Of a stretch of DNA of 64,000 nucleotides, positions 1 to 7,723 are shown in pieces (the stretch's first letter is position 1; each line of letters opens with the position of its first letter). A model generated the notes under the pieces. The model saw nothing but the letters and a program-made list of their open reading frames with translations, ran no database searches and was not told the origin of the DNA. The DNA is from Pseudomonadota bacterium (lineage in GTDB: Bacteria > Pseudomonadota > Gammaproteobacteria > Burkholderiales > Burkholderiaceae_B), in assembly GCA_023439305.1 (NCBI GenBank), contig JAEXOO010000015.1, positions 1 to 64,000 of the forward strand, written 5' to 3'. The translations under genes and the position numbers were made by a program.

Positions 1-13
1 AGAAACACACTGA

Positions 14-247
14 GCCATTCGCAGGTGTGCAGGTCTCGTGCGGGCGGGTCAGAGGGCTTGCCGCAGGCGCAAGAGCGATCCGGGAGGCAAGCGCCGTTCT
101 GTTCGAGTCCGGCTCTTGTTGTTCGCCCGGGGGGCGAACAACCGGACGAGTTAACGGCGCGCCCGGATCGTTCCTGCGGCCAGGGCACCGGTGCGCAGCA
201 CCGGCAAGCCCTCAGCCCGAACGAGACCCGCACACCTGAGAATGGCG
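14..247. repeat. Long imperfect inverted repeat, possible structured RNA
   Basis: The two ends are complementary over more than 30 bases: GCCATTC (14-20) with GAATGGC (240-246), CAGGTGTGC (22-30) with GCACACCTG (230-238), GGTCTCGT (32-39) with ACGAGACC (221-228), and a perfect 12-bp arm at 52-63 with 202-213. Inside, 76-84 pairs with 162-170. The tip is a 9-bp hairpin TTGTTCGCC/GGCGAACAA around 118-140. The whole 234-base stretch could fold as one rod with a small side hairpin at 187-204. No protein-like reading frame explains it. It lies beyond the proV terminator. It could be a structured ncRNA (6S-like in shape, but I do not recognise 6S sequence), a MITE-like palindrome, or a processing site. 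Positions 248-306 show nothing else. Confidence 0.7.
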
Positions 248-306
248 GCTTCAGTCGCATTACTTCTGCCCGACGACAAGCTCATCCCGAAAATCTGCGA
301 CAAACC

Positions 307-338
307 AAAAAAAGGGAGCGAGTCCGCCCCCTTTTTTT
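307..338. terminator. Bidirectional rho-independent terminator after proV
   Basis: A run of seven A, the stem GGGaGCG with loop AGTC and CGCcCCC, then seven T. It works in either direction. It ends the minus-strand proX-proW-proV operon 19 bases after the proV stop, and would also end any plus-strand transcript through the inverted repeat. Confidence 0.85.
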
Positions 339-357
339 CATCGCTGCAATCCCGACA

Positions 358-1626
358 TCACGCCGCGTTGGCTCCACCTGACGGAGCCGGCGCCACGGCG
401 GGTTCCTCCTCCTGTGGAACTGGCGCATCCTGCGCGGCCGCATTGTCGATCAGCGGCGTAACCAGATCCACGACCTTGCTGCGCGACAGCAAGCCCAGGA
501 ACTCGTCATTCTCGCCCGTGACGGCCATCGGTTCGTTGCTGCGCAGCATATGGCCCAGGATCTCGTCCAGTCCGGTCGTGGCTGGCACCGAGGTCATCTC
601 GTCCACATAGCCCGACACATCTCGGGCTCCGGCCTGAAGAGCCTCCTCAGCGCGCGAGCGCATCAAGACGCCCGCCAGCCGCTTGCCATCCAGGACAGGG
701 GCGTATCGCACACCCCGCTCGCTCATGCGTTCCAGGGCATGGGCGGCCCGGGTACGCATGGTCAACGTCAAGGTCTTGCTGGACTCGCGCACGGCATGGG
801 TGGCGTTCAGCACCTTGCTGCGATTCACATCCTGCAGAAACGCCTGCACATAATCTGTGGCCGGCGACAGCAGGATGTCCTCAGGCGAGCCTTCCTGAAT
901 CAGCTCGCCGTCCTTCAGGATGGCGATCCGGTTACCCAGGCGCAGGGCCTCATCCAGATCATGCGTAATGAACACAATGGTCTTGTTCAGGCGCGCCTGC
1001 AACTCCAGGAGCTGGTCCTGCATTTCGCGTCGGATCAAAGGATCCAGAGCGGAGAAGGCCTCGTCCATCAACAGGATATCGGCATCCGTGGCCAGGGCGC
1101 GGGCCAGGCCCACGCGCTGCTGCATACCGCCTGAGAGCTGGTGCGGATACTGCTTCTCGAAGCCTTGCAGCCCTACCTGCTCCAGCCAATACATGGCTTT
1201 TTCCTCGCGCTGGACACGTGACACGCCCTGGACCTGCAAGCCATAGGCCGCATTTTCCAGCACCGTGCGGTGCGGGAACAAACCGAAACGCTGGAACACC
1301 ATGCTGATCTTCTGCTGGCGAAACTGGGCCAACGCACGCGCATCCAGCGTCATCACATCCACATCATCCACCAGAATCTGACCGGCGGTCGGCTCGATCA
1401 GGCGGTTGAAATGACGGATCAAGGTCGACTTGCCCGATCCCGACAAGCCCATGATCACATAGATGCTGCCGTGCTCGATGGACAGGCTGATATCACGCAG
1501 GCCCAGCGTATGCCCGCTTTCGGCCAGCAGTTCGTCCTTGCGCACGCCCTGGCGCGCCCGTTCCAGCCAGCGCTCGGGGTTGGAACCGAAGATCTTGTAA
1601 ATATTGCGGACTTCAATTTTGCTCAT
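358..1626 (-). CDS. proV: Glycine betaine/L-proline ABC transporter ATP-binding protein ProV
   Basis: This is the ATPase that powers uptake of compatible solutes (glycine betaine, proline betaine) at the inner membrane. The 422-aa protein has Walker A GLSGSGKST at about residues 60-68, the ABC signature LSGGMQQ at 164-170 and Walker B ILLMDEA at 184-190. A C-terminal pair of CBS-like segments (about 280-395) is typical of the ProV/OpuAA class, where it senses ionic strength. A Pro/Ala-rich tail ends the protein. The start codon overlaps the proW stop by four bases (ATGA), so translation is coupled. Last gene of proX-proW-proV. Confidence 0.95.
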   Translation of the reverse strand: MSKIEVRNIYKIFGSNPERWLERARQGVRKDELLAESGHTLGLRDISLSIEHGSIYVIMGLSGSGKSTLIRHFNRLIEPTAGQILVDDVDVMTLDARALAQFRQQKISMVFQRFGLFPHRTVLENAAYGLQVQGVSRVQREEKAMYWLEQVGLQGFEKQYPHQLSGGMQQRVGLARALATDADILLMDEAFSALDPLIRREMQDQLLELQARLNKTIVFITHDLDEALRLGNRIAILKDGELIQEGSPEDILLSPATDYVQAFLQDVNRSKVLNATHAVRESSKTLTLTMRTRAAHALERMSERGVRYAPVLDGKRLAGVLMRSRAEEALQAGARDVSGYVDEMTSVPATTGLDEILGHMLRSNEPMAVTGENDEFLGLLSRSKVVDLVTPLIDNAAAQDAPVPQEEEPAVAPAPSGGANAA

Positions 1627-2489
1627 GCGGCCTCCCGGGTCTGAAAGCGGCGCCCGAACTCCTGGGTGATCCGGTCAAACAGAATCGCCAGAAGCACAAT
1701 GCCCAGCCCGGCCATCAGGCCGCGCCCCACCTGCAAGCGGTTGATGCCCTGCAGCACTTCATAGCCCAGGCCGCGCACCCCGATCATGGAAGCGATCACC
1801 ACCATGGCCAGGGCCATCATCGTCGTCTGGTTGATACCGGCCATGATATTGGGCATGGCCAGGGGCAACTGCACGCCGTAGAGCTGCTGCCAGCGGTTCG
1901 AGCCAAACGAGCGCGAAGCCTCCAGCACCTCGCTGTCCACCAGCCGAATGCCCAGATCGGTCAGACGGATGACAGGCGCAATTGCGTAAATCACCGTGGC
2001 GATCAACGCCGCGATCTTGCCCAGGTTGAACAACATGACCACGGGGATCAAATAGACAAAGCTAGGCATGGTCTGCATCACGTCCAGCACTGGCAACATG
2101 ATGCGCCGCAGCCAGTTGAAACTGGCCATCAGCAGGCCCAGCGGAATCCCGATCAGCACGGACAGGAACACGGCCACGATCATCAGAGCCAGTGTCTGCA
2201 TGGCAGCGTCCCACAGGCCGATCACGCCGATGGCGAACAACATCAGCGCCATGGCCGCTGCAAACAGCACTCGGCGGCTGGCAAGCCAGGCCAGAGCCGC
2301 CACGGCCAATACGACGGCCCACCAGGGACTGCTACGCAAGATGGACTCCATGAAGACAAGCATGTCCAGCAACGGCTGCGTCATGGCGCGCAGCACGCTG
2401 GAATAATTGGCGACCAGATCGCCCACGAACTGGTCGATGGGCAAGCGCAGGGCGCGCGGATCAATCAGATCAGGAAACATAAAAAACAC
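1623..2489 (-). CDS. proW: Glycine betaine/proline ABC transporter permease ProW
   Basis: The 288-aa inner-membrane permease has about six or seven hydrophobic segments. The cytoplasmic loop around residues 190-225 (EVLEASRSFGSNRWQQLYGV, then QLPLAMPNIMAGINQTTM) is the EAA-type motif that docks to the ProV ATPase. The N-terminal extra segment before the first permease helix matches ProW rather than short OpuBB forms. It lies between proX and proV, and overlaps the proV start by 4 bases. The 152-base gap to proX holds several hairpins, which could set a lower dose of permease than of binding protein. Confidence 0.93.
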   Translation of the reverse strand: MFFMFPDLIDPRALRLPIDQFVGDLVANYSSVLRAMTQPLLDMLVFMESILRSSPWWAVVLAVAALAWLASRRVLFAAAMALMLFAIGVIGLWDAAMQTLALMIVAVFLSVLIGIPLGLLMASFNWLRRIMLPVLDVMQTMPSFVYLIPVVMLFNLGKIAALIATVIYAIAPVIRLTDLGIRLVDSEVLEASRSFGSNRWQQLYGVQLPLAMPNIMAGINQTTMMALAMVVIASMIGVRGLGYEVLQGINRLQVGRGLMAGLGIVLLAILFDRITQEFGRRFQTREAA

Positions 2490-2496
2490 TCCGTAG

Positions 2497-2640
2497 AACT
2501 CGTGCGGGCGGACCGGCAGACGCCGGCCCCTGTGCCGGACCTGACTCAGGTCCAGGGCCGAACAGGGCGCATCGACGGTCGCCGGCCTGCCCTACAGGCA
2601 GAGCCGGACGCCATCCATGCGCCCTGCAAACGGCACGAAT
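2497..2640 (-). promoter_or_regulatory. Hairpin-rich proX-proW intercistronic region
   Basis: Between proX and proW are several GC-rich inverted repeats: GGACCTGAcTCAGGTCC near 2536-2552, CCGGC/GCCGG repeats near 2515-2535, and GCCTGCC/GGCAG near 2585-2600. There is no clear T-run, so this is more likely an mRNA-stability or processing element than a terminator. A 13-base string CTCGTGCGGGCGG here (about 2500-2512) also occurs in the left arm of the inverted repeat at 35-47. Confidence 0.5.
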
Positions 2641-2641
2641 A

Positions 2642-3694
2642 CTAAAGAGCGGCTTTTACGCGCTGAGCGACATCTTCAGGCACCCACTGCGACCAGACAT
2701 CGCCGTGCTCCTTCAGGAACCACTGGGCCACGTCCTCGGGTTCGCCCTCGGTCTTCTCCATGTGCGCCATGGTCTGGTTCATGAGCTCCAGCGGTACGCT
2801 GACCTTAGCCAGAAAGGCGGACAGGTTGGGGGCTTTTTCAGAGAAACCGGTATTCACAGCCGTGAAGACCGGATTGTCCGGATAAGCCGTAGGCTTGGGG
2901 TCGGCGCAATTCGGATCAGTCAGGCAGGCGTGCTGTTCCTTGTCATAGTCGGGCAACTCGAGCTTGACCAGATCCATGGAACCCACCAGCGGCGTGGGAT
3001 ACCAGTAATAGAAGACGATATTTTCCTTGCGCTGGTAGGCAGAAGTCAGCGCCGCTTTCTGCGTCGCGCCCGTGCCCGGCGAGAACAGCGTATAGGTATC
3101 TCCCAGCTTCAAGGCATTGAACAGGTTACCGCTCACCACTTCGCAACCCCAGCCGGCCGGGCAGCCATAAAAACGGCCCTTGCCGGGTTCCTCCGGGTCC
3201 TTGAACTCATCCTTGAACTTGGGCAGGTCCTGAGCCGACTTCAGCTCAGGCAGGCGCTCGGCGGTGTAGCGGGGAATGAACCAGGCCTCGCCGCCCATGT
3301 AGATGTCGCCGACGCGCTTGACGCGCCCGCTGGCCTCGGCTTTCTGCCAAGGCTCGAACGTGCTGTTCAACCAGATTTCACTGTTGACGTCCAGGTCGCC
3401 GCGCTCCAGAGCGGCCAACGCCGGAAGCGTCTCGACCGAGACGACCTCGGTCTTGCAGCCATACCCCTTGTCGGCGATGAAGCGCTCGACCTCGGTCAGG
3501 ACCAGATTGGACTCCCAGTTCATGCCGCCGAACCGGACGCTGCGATCCAGCTCGCAGGCAGGGGCGTTTGCCGCCTGCGCCAGCCCGGAGACCGCGCTCA
3601 GGCCCAGCAGGACGCTGGTCAGCAATGAACGTTGAAAAAGAGAGGAACGGTGCGAGCGCGACTCGGCACCGGCGCGAGGGAAGTATGAAGACAT
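2642..3694 (-). CDS. proX: Glycine betaine/proline ABC transporter substrate-binding protein ProX
   Basis: Periplasmic binding protein that delivers betaine to ProW/ProV. The 350-aa form starts at 3694, just downstream of a strong AAGGAGGA ribosome site; an in-frame ATG at 3748 would add 18 residues but has no such site. A long signal peptide (basic start, hydrophobic LLTSVLLGLSAVSGLAQA) ends near residue 41. The mature part has the OpuAC/ProX fold signature (VRFGGMNWESN, VETLPALAALERGDLDV, EIWLNSTFEPW) and aromatic residues that could form the betaine box. First gene of the operon, with its own long leader. Confidence 0.93.
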   Translation of the reverse strand: MSSYFPRAGAESRSHRSSLFQRSLLTSVLLGLSAVSGLAQAANAPACELDRSVRFGGMNWESNLVLTEVERFIADKGYGCKTEVVSVETLPALAALERGDLDVNSEIWLNSTFEPWQKAEASGRVKRVGDIYMGGEAWFIPRYTAERLPELKSAQDLPKFKDEFKDPEEPGKGRFYGCPAGWGCEVVSGNLFNALKLGDTYTLFSPGTGATQKAALTSAYQRKENIVFYYWYPTPLVGSMDLVKLELPDYDKEQHACLTDPNCADPKPTAYPDNPVFTAVNTGFSEKAPNLSAFLAKVSVPLELMNQTMAHMEKTEGEPEDVAQWFLKEHGDVWSQWVPEDVAQRVKAAL

Positions 3695-4121
3695 GATGCT
3701 CCTCCTTGAGTTACTGTGGACGCGTCCTGCATGATCAGTCGGCGCCAAGGCTAAAGGGGTGTGCGGAAGACGAATTCAATCGCCAATACATACCTGCGTA
3801 GCGAGTGCCAGGCACTCGTGGAACCACTCGAAAGCGGCTGGGTGACACCGTGAGCTCACGGTGAAATTCTGCGGTGACAGTCGGTTCATCGGAACCGGCT
3901 TCACGAGGATTGAGATGTCATTAGACGCAGGCCATTCTACGAGTCTTTGCCAACGAAAACAATTTTTTACCGCGTTTAAATCAAAATAATCGACAATAAG
4001 TCAATTGCAAAAACACAACAAAATCCTTGTGGAACGTAGATTTACGAAGTTTTTGGATTTTTTTTTGTAACTTTATTCATCACATCACTTTTCAGCAGCG
4101 AATTCACGCCCTAGCGCGCAT
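3695..4121 (-). promoter_or_regulatory. Long proX leader and promoter region with three dyads
   Basis: This 427-base gap has no gene. Three strong dyads lie in it: CGAGTGCC-A-GGCACTCG (3802-3818), the perfect 18-bp palindrome CACCGTGAGCTCACGGTG (3846-3863), and CGGTTC-N4-GAACCG (3882-3897). Farther up, 3936-4080 is strongly AT-rich, as expected for an osmotically regulated promoter. On the minus strand a TTGACT hexamer near 4002 with a TTTAAA 18 bases later is a weak promoter candidate. The dyads may be operator sites or hairpins of a regulatory leader; I cannot assign a known riboswitch class. Confidence 0.55.
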
Positions 4122-4151
4122 AAAAAAGGCAAGGCCGAAGCCTTGCCTTTT
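4122..4151. terminator. Terminator after cfa
   Basis: AAAGGCAAGGC, loop CGAA, GCCTTGCCTTT flanked by A- and T-runs: a perfect 11-bp stem usable in both directions. It ends the minus-strand cyclopropane synthase gene about 20 bases after its stop. Confidence 0.9.
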
Positions 4152-4170
4152 GCTTTTCGAAAACCTGCTT

Positions 4171-5427
4171 CTAGCGCTGATACATATAGTCGCGCCGCCA
4201 CGGATAGGCCAGGTCCGCCGGGTAGTCGAGCTCGTCGGCGCGCCCGCCTCCCTGGGGATGCGCCAGTACCTGGTGCAAGGCGATCCAGCCATGCTCAAAG
4301 CCCATGGCGCAGCCGGCCAGATAGATACGGTAGGCGCGCAGGGACTTCTGCCCCTGCTCCGAGTCCAGCGTTGCCGCCGCCTTGTCCAACCGGGCCTCCA
4401 GGGCGTCGCTCCAGGCCCAGAGCGTGCGGGCGTAGTGCGGACGCAGATTCTCCACATCCAGCCCTTCCAGCCCCCCTTCGGCCAGATGGCGCATCACATG
4501 GCTGATATGAGTAAGCTCGCCACCGGGGAAAATGTATTTCTCGATGAAATCTCCCATTCCCGCGCCCAACTGGCTGTTGTCCACGCCACCTGCCGTGATG
4601 CCGTGATTCAGAATCAGGCCGCCGGGCTTGACCAGGCGTCGCAATTTGTCGAAATAAGCGCTGAGCTGGGCGCGCCCTACATGTTCGAACATGCCCACGG
4701 ACGCCAGCTTGTCGTAGGGTTTGAGTTCATCCAGCTCGCGATAGTCCAGCAGCATCATGCGCGCCCGCCCGCCCAGGCCTTTTTGCTCGATCAGACCATT
4801 GACATAGGCATGCTGATTGCGCGAAAGCGTGATGCCAGTGACATCCACATCGTAGTTCTCCGCCGCCCAGAGCAGCAGTCCGCCCCACCCCGCTCCCACA
4901 TCCAGCAGGCGCTCGCCGCGCTGCAGGCGCAACTTGCGGCAAATATGATCCAGCTTGGCTTCCTGCGCCTGGGCCAGTGCCATGCCGGGCTCCCGATAGT
5001 ACGCGCAGGAATAGACTCGGCGCGGATCCAACCACAAGGCATAGAAATCGTCCGACAAGTCGTAATGAAATTGAATCTGCTTGGCATCCCGTTCCAGCGA
5101 ATGGCGCCAGACCGAGGTCAGATGCTTGATGATGGACGTCAACCAACCCGCTTGCGCGGCATCCACCGGCGAACCTGGCAGGATGTCGGACGCCAGGTGC
5201 ATCAGGTCGCGCATGGAGCCTTCGAAATCCATGCGCCCTTCCACATAGGCCTCTCCCAACTGTCCCGACTGGCCTGCCGCCAGTTGCGCCAATGTGCCGT
5301 TGTCCTTGATGATCAAATGCATAGTGGCATTGGCCGGACCGACCTGATCGCCGCTGGGCAAGGTCAGCCTCACCGGCACGTTCAGTTGTGCCAGCTTGGC
5401 CTCGACTGCTGATGAAATAGAACTCAA
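4171..5427 (-). CDS. cfa: Cyclopropane-fatty-acyl-phospholipid synthase
   Basis: Transfers a methylene from S-adenosylmethionine to double bonds of membrane phospholipid acyl chains, as protection in stationary phase and acid. The 418-aa protein has the SAM motif VGAGWGG (177-183), preceded by the family segment HYDLSDDFYALWLDPRRVYSC (about 121-141) and followed by GITLSRNQ and VGMFEHVG. Start: TTG at 5427, six bases after GGAGG; no in-frame ATG has a better site. It stands alone, divergent from the efflux gene to the right, with its own terminator. Chlorinated or other methyl-transfer variants of this family cannot be excluded but the motifs fit Cfa. Confidence 0.92.
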   Translation of the reverse strand: MSSISSAVEAKLAQLNVPVRLTLPSGDQVGPANATMHLIIKDNGTLAQLAAGQSGQLGEAYVEGRMDFEGSMRDLMHLASDILPGSPVDAAQAGWLTSIIKHLTSVWRHSLERDAKQIQFHYDLSDDFYALWLDPRRVYSCAYYREPGMALAQAQEAKLDHICRKLRLQRGERLLDVGAGWGGLLLWAAENYDVDVTGITLSRNQHAYVNGLIEQKGLGGRARMMLLDYRELDELKPYDKLASVGMFEHVGRAQLSAYFDKLRRLVKPGGLILNHGITAGGVDNSQLGAGMGDFIEKYIFPGGELTHISHVMRHLAEGGLEGLDVENLRPHYARTLWAWSDALEARLDKAAATLDSEQGQKSLRAYRIYLAGCAMGFEHGWIALHQVLAHPQGGGRADELDYPADLAYPWRRDYMYQR

Positions 5428-5715
5428 CTCCGCCTCCCTGTATGCAGAACAAACAAAGATGACGATGCGCCGCCTCTTTCAGCTCATCGCCCGTAACCTG
5501 CCGATGCCGCTCCAAGCCAGGAACGATGCCGGCAAGGGCGCCGCTGATGCGGGTTTCTTAATAATTTAAGCCTAAACTTAACCCCCGCGGGCCGCCCCTA
5601 CTGCGTGCTAAACTCGACTCTTCCGCCGTGCGAATAATTTATCACTGAAAACGGCGCCCCGGGTACAGCGCCCCGCCTGAGCGCAGGGACAAGACCCACA
5701 GCAACAAGAAGCCGG

Positions 5716-6909
5716 ATGACACGAAACCCCACCCCCGCCTTTCCCCGCTGGCTGATCCTGATGGGTCTGCTCACCGCTCTGGGACCGCTGGCGATCGATA
5801 TGTACCTCCCGGCCTTCCCGGCCATGGCGCAAGGCCTGCAGACCACACCGGCCATGGTCGAGCGCACACTGGCCGGCTATCTGCTGGGGGTCGGCCTGGC
5901 CCAACTGTTCTACGGCCCCATGGCCGACCGCTTCGGACGCAAGCCTCCTTTACTGCTGGGCCTGGTCATTTTCACCGTCGCCTCCGCACTCTGCGCCGTC
6001 GCCGACAATATCGAGCACCTGACTCTCTGGCGCATCGTGCAGGCATTTGGCGGCGCTGCTGGCATGGCCATTCCCCGCGCCGTCATCCGAGACCGATTCG
6101 AAACCCGCGAAGCCGCCAAGGCCCTGTCCCTGCTGATGCTCATCATGGGGGTGATGCCTATCCTGGCGCCGCTCATCGGCGGCCAGATCCTGATCTTCAG
6201 CGACTGGCGCGGCATCTTCAACTTCATGGCCGCATGCGGCGTGGTGCTGGGATTATTCACCCTGTTCACCATGAAGGAATCCCTGCCGGCCGAACGCGCC
6301 GTGCCGCTGCAGCCGGGCATCATCGCCCGCAACTACGCCGGATTGCTGCGTCATCGGGAGTTCATGTTCTATTCACTGGCGGGCGGGCTCAGCTCGGCAG
6401 GCATGTTCGCGTATATTTCGGGCTCGCCCCGGGTGTTCATCGAGCTGTTCGGCGTGGAGCCCCGCCATTTCGGCTTCTACTTCGGCGCCAATGCCGCTTC
6501 ATTGATCGTGTTCTCACAGGTCAGTGCACGCCTGCTCAATACCTACAGCCCCCAGAAACTGCTGCGCATCGCACAGAACCTGCAGGCCCTGATCACCGTC
6601 AGCGGCGCCGTGCTGGCAGCGCTGGGCATGCTCACGCTGCCATTGCTGATGGCCACGCTCATGGGCTTCATGGCCTGTCAGGGCTTTGTCAATCCGAACT
6701 CGGCGGCCTTGGCGCTCTCGGACCAGGGGCGCCGGCTGGGCACCGCTTCGGCGCTGATGGGCGCCATGCAAATGTTGTGCGGCGCGCTGGCCGGACTGGC
6801 GGTCAGTTCGTGGGCTGAGGTCAGCGCCCTGCCTTTGACGGCGGTACTGGCCGTTTGTGCGGTTTTGTCGTGGCTGTTTGGCCGCAATGCCCGCGCAAAT
6901 ACGCGGTAA
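5716..6909 (+). CDS. Bcr/CflA family drug:proton antiporter (MFS)
   Basis: A 397-aa, 12-helix major facilitator protein. The N-terminal LGPLAIDMYLPAFPAM is characteristic of the Bcr/CflA (bicyclomycin/chloramphenicol efflux) subfamily, and the loop 2-3 motif is GPMADRFGRKPPLL. A second MFS motif-like RAVIRDRF follows helix 4. It likely exports toxic small molecules by proton antiport at the inner membrane; the substrate cannot be read from sequence. It stands alone, divergent from cfa. The 288-base gap between them is AT-rich near 5560-5580 and holds no gene. Confidence 0.88.
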   Translation: MTRNPTPAFPRWLILMGLLTALGPLAIDMYLPAFPAMAQGLQTTPAMVERTLAGYLLGVGLAQLFYGPMADRFGRKPPLLLGLVIFTVASALCAVADNIEHLTLWRIVQAFGGAAGMAIPRAVIRDRFETREAAKALSLLMLIMGVMPILAPLIGGQILIFSDWRGIFNFMAACGVVLGLFTLFTMKESLPAERAVPLQPGIIARNYAGLLRHREFMFYSLAGGLSSAGMFAYISGSPRVFIELFGVEPRHFGFYFGANAASLIVFSQVSARLLNTYSPQKLLRIAQNLQALITVSGAVLAALGMLTLPLLMATLMGFMACQGFVNPNSAALALSDQGRRLGTASALMGAMQMLCGALAGLAVSSWAEVSALPLTAVLAVCAVLSWLFGRNARANTR

Positions 6910-6912
6910 TAC

Positions 6913-6942
6913 TTGATCTAACTGTTTTTTCCATATTAGAAT
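6913..6942 (+). promoter_or_regulatory. Probable sigma-70 promoter for rpmB-rpmG
   Basis: TTGATC (6913-6918), an 18-base spacer, then TAGAAT (6937-6942). It lies about 110 bases ahead of rpmB, leaving a leader of roughly 110 bases. Confidence 0.5.
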
Positions 6943-7060
6943 AATCCTCTTTACGCCCCATGTCGGGGTTAACACGATCCTAACTTTACAATCGCCTCCA
7001 CCGCTCGCCCACAGCTTTTTTCTGGAGCGAAGGCTGATTTAGTTCTCAAGGGGTATGACC

Positions 7061-7297
7061 ATGGCACGCGTATGCCAAGTGACCGGAAAAGGCCCGATGT
7101 CGGGCAACAATGTTTCGCACGCCAACAATAAGACCAAGCGTCGCTTCCTGCCAAATCTGCAGTCCCGTCGTTTCTGGGTCGAAAGCGAAAACCGCTGGGT
7201 GCGCCTGCGCGTATCCGCTAACGCTATTCGCACCATCGACAAGAACGGTATCGACGCCGTTCTGGCCGAAATGCGCTCCCGCGGCGAAAGCGTCTAA
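7061..7297 (+). CDS. rpmB: 50S ribosomal protein L28
   Basis: The 78-aa protein MARVCQVTGKGPMSGNNVSHANNKTKRRF... is L28 over its full length, including the early basic cluster that binds 23S rRNA. The start at 7061 is chosen over the ATG at 7055 because AAGGGG at 7047-7052 is correctly spaced only for the later ATG and because L28 begins MARVCQ. Followed by rpmG after 35 bases; the pair is the usual bacterial rpmB-rpmG operon. Confidence 0.98.
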   Translation: MARVCQVTGKGPMSGNNVSHANNKTKRRFLPNLQSRRFWVESENRWVRLRVSANAIRTIDKNGIDAVLAEMRSRGESV

Positions 7298-7332
7298 GCC
7301 GCGCTTCTTAAACATCTCACCAGGAGCTCAAC

Positions 7333-7500
7333 ATGGCTAAAGGTATACGCGAGAAAATCAAACTCGAATCGTCGGCTGGCACCGGTCACTTCTACACCAC
7401 CACCAAAAACAAGCGCAACACGCCTGAAAAAATGGTGATCAAGAAATTCGACCCCGTTGCTCGCAAGCACGTCGAATACAAAGAAACCAAGCTGCGCTAA
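7333..7500 (+). CDS. rpmG: 50S ribosomal protein L33
   Basis: A 55-aa basic protein beginning MAKGIREKIKLESSAGTGHF and ending VEYKETKLR: the complete L33 of the type without the CxxC zinc ribbons, so a zinc-free (C-minus) form. AGGAG stands nine bases before the ATG. Second gene of rpmB-rpmG, followed by a strong terminator. Confidence 0.97.
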   Translation: MAKGIREKIKLESSAGTGHFYTTTKNKRNTPEKMVIKKFDPVARKHVEYKETKLR

Positions 7501-7536
7501 GCAGCCCGCCCGCCGCAAGGCAGGCCGGTTTCAGTC

Positions 7537-7565
7537 AAAAAACCCTGCCTGGCAGGGTTTTTTTT
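7537..7565 (+). terminator. Terminator after rpmB-rpmG
   Basis: Six A, CCCTGCC-T-GGCAGGG (7543-7557), then eight T. Classic rho-independent terminator 37 bases after the rpmG stop. Confidence 0.93.
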
Positions 7566-7674
7566 CGCCCCGGCCCACCCGCAGGCCGGCGCCGCCAAGC
7601 ACGCCTTTCGTAGCAGGCCCTTATTGCCCCGCTCCCGCGCCGTCCCAGTCCGGGTCATATTGATGTTTGACCCG

Positions 7675-7680
7675 TATAAT
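7675..7680 (+). promoter_or_regulatory. Probable -10 element of the leuS promoter
   Basis: A perfect TATAAT at 7675-7680, about 44 bases before the leuS ATG at 7724; no good -35 is visible. Its position overlaps the in-frame ATG codons at 7667 and 7679, which makes those unlikely as starts. Confidence 0.5.
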
Positions 7681-7723
7681 GGCGGATACTCCATCCATCT
7701 TGTCTAAAACGGTATTGCCACTC

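Noticed and set aside
14..247. 6S RNA, B12 riboswitch, RNase P or tmRNA
   Set aside because: The rod shape recalls 6S RNA, but I could not match conserved sequence of 6S, the B12 box, the RNase P core or tmRNA. Left as unknown.
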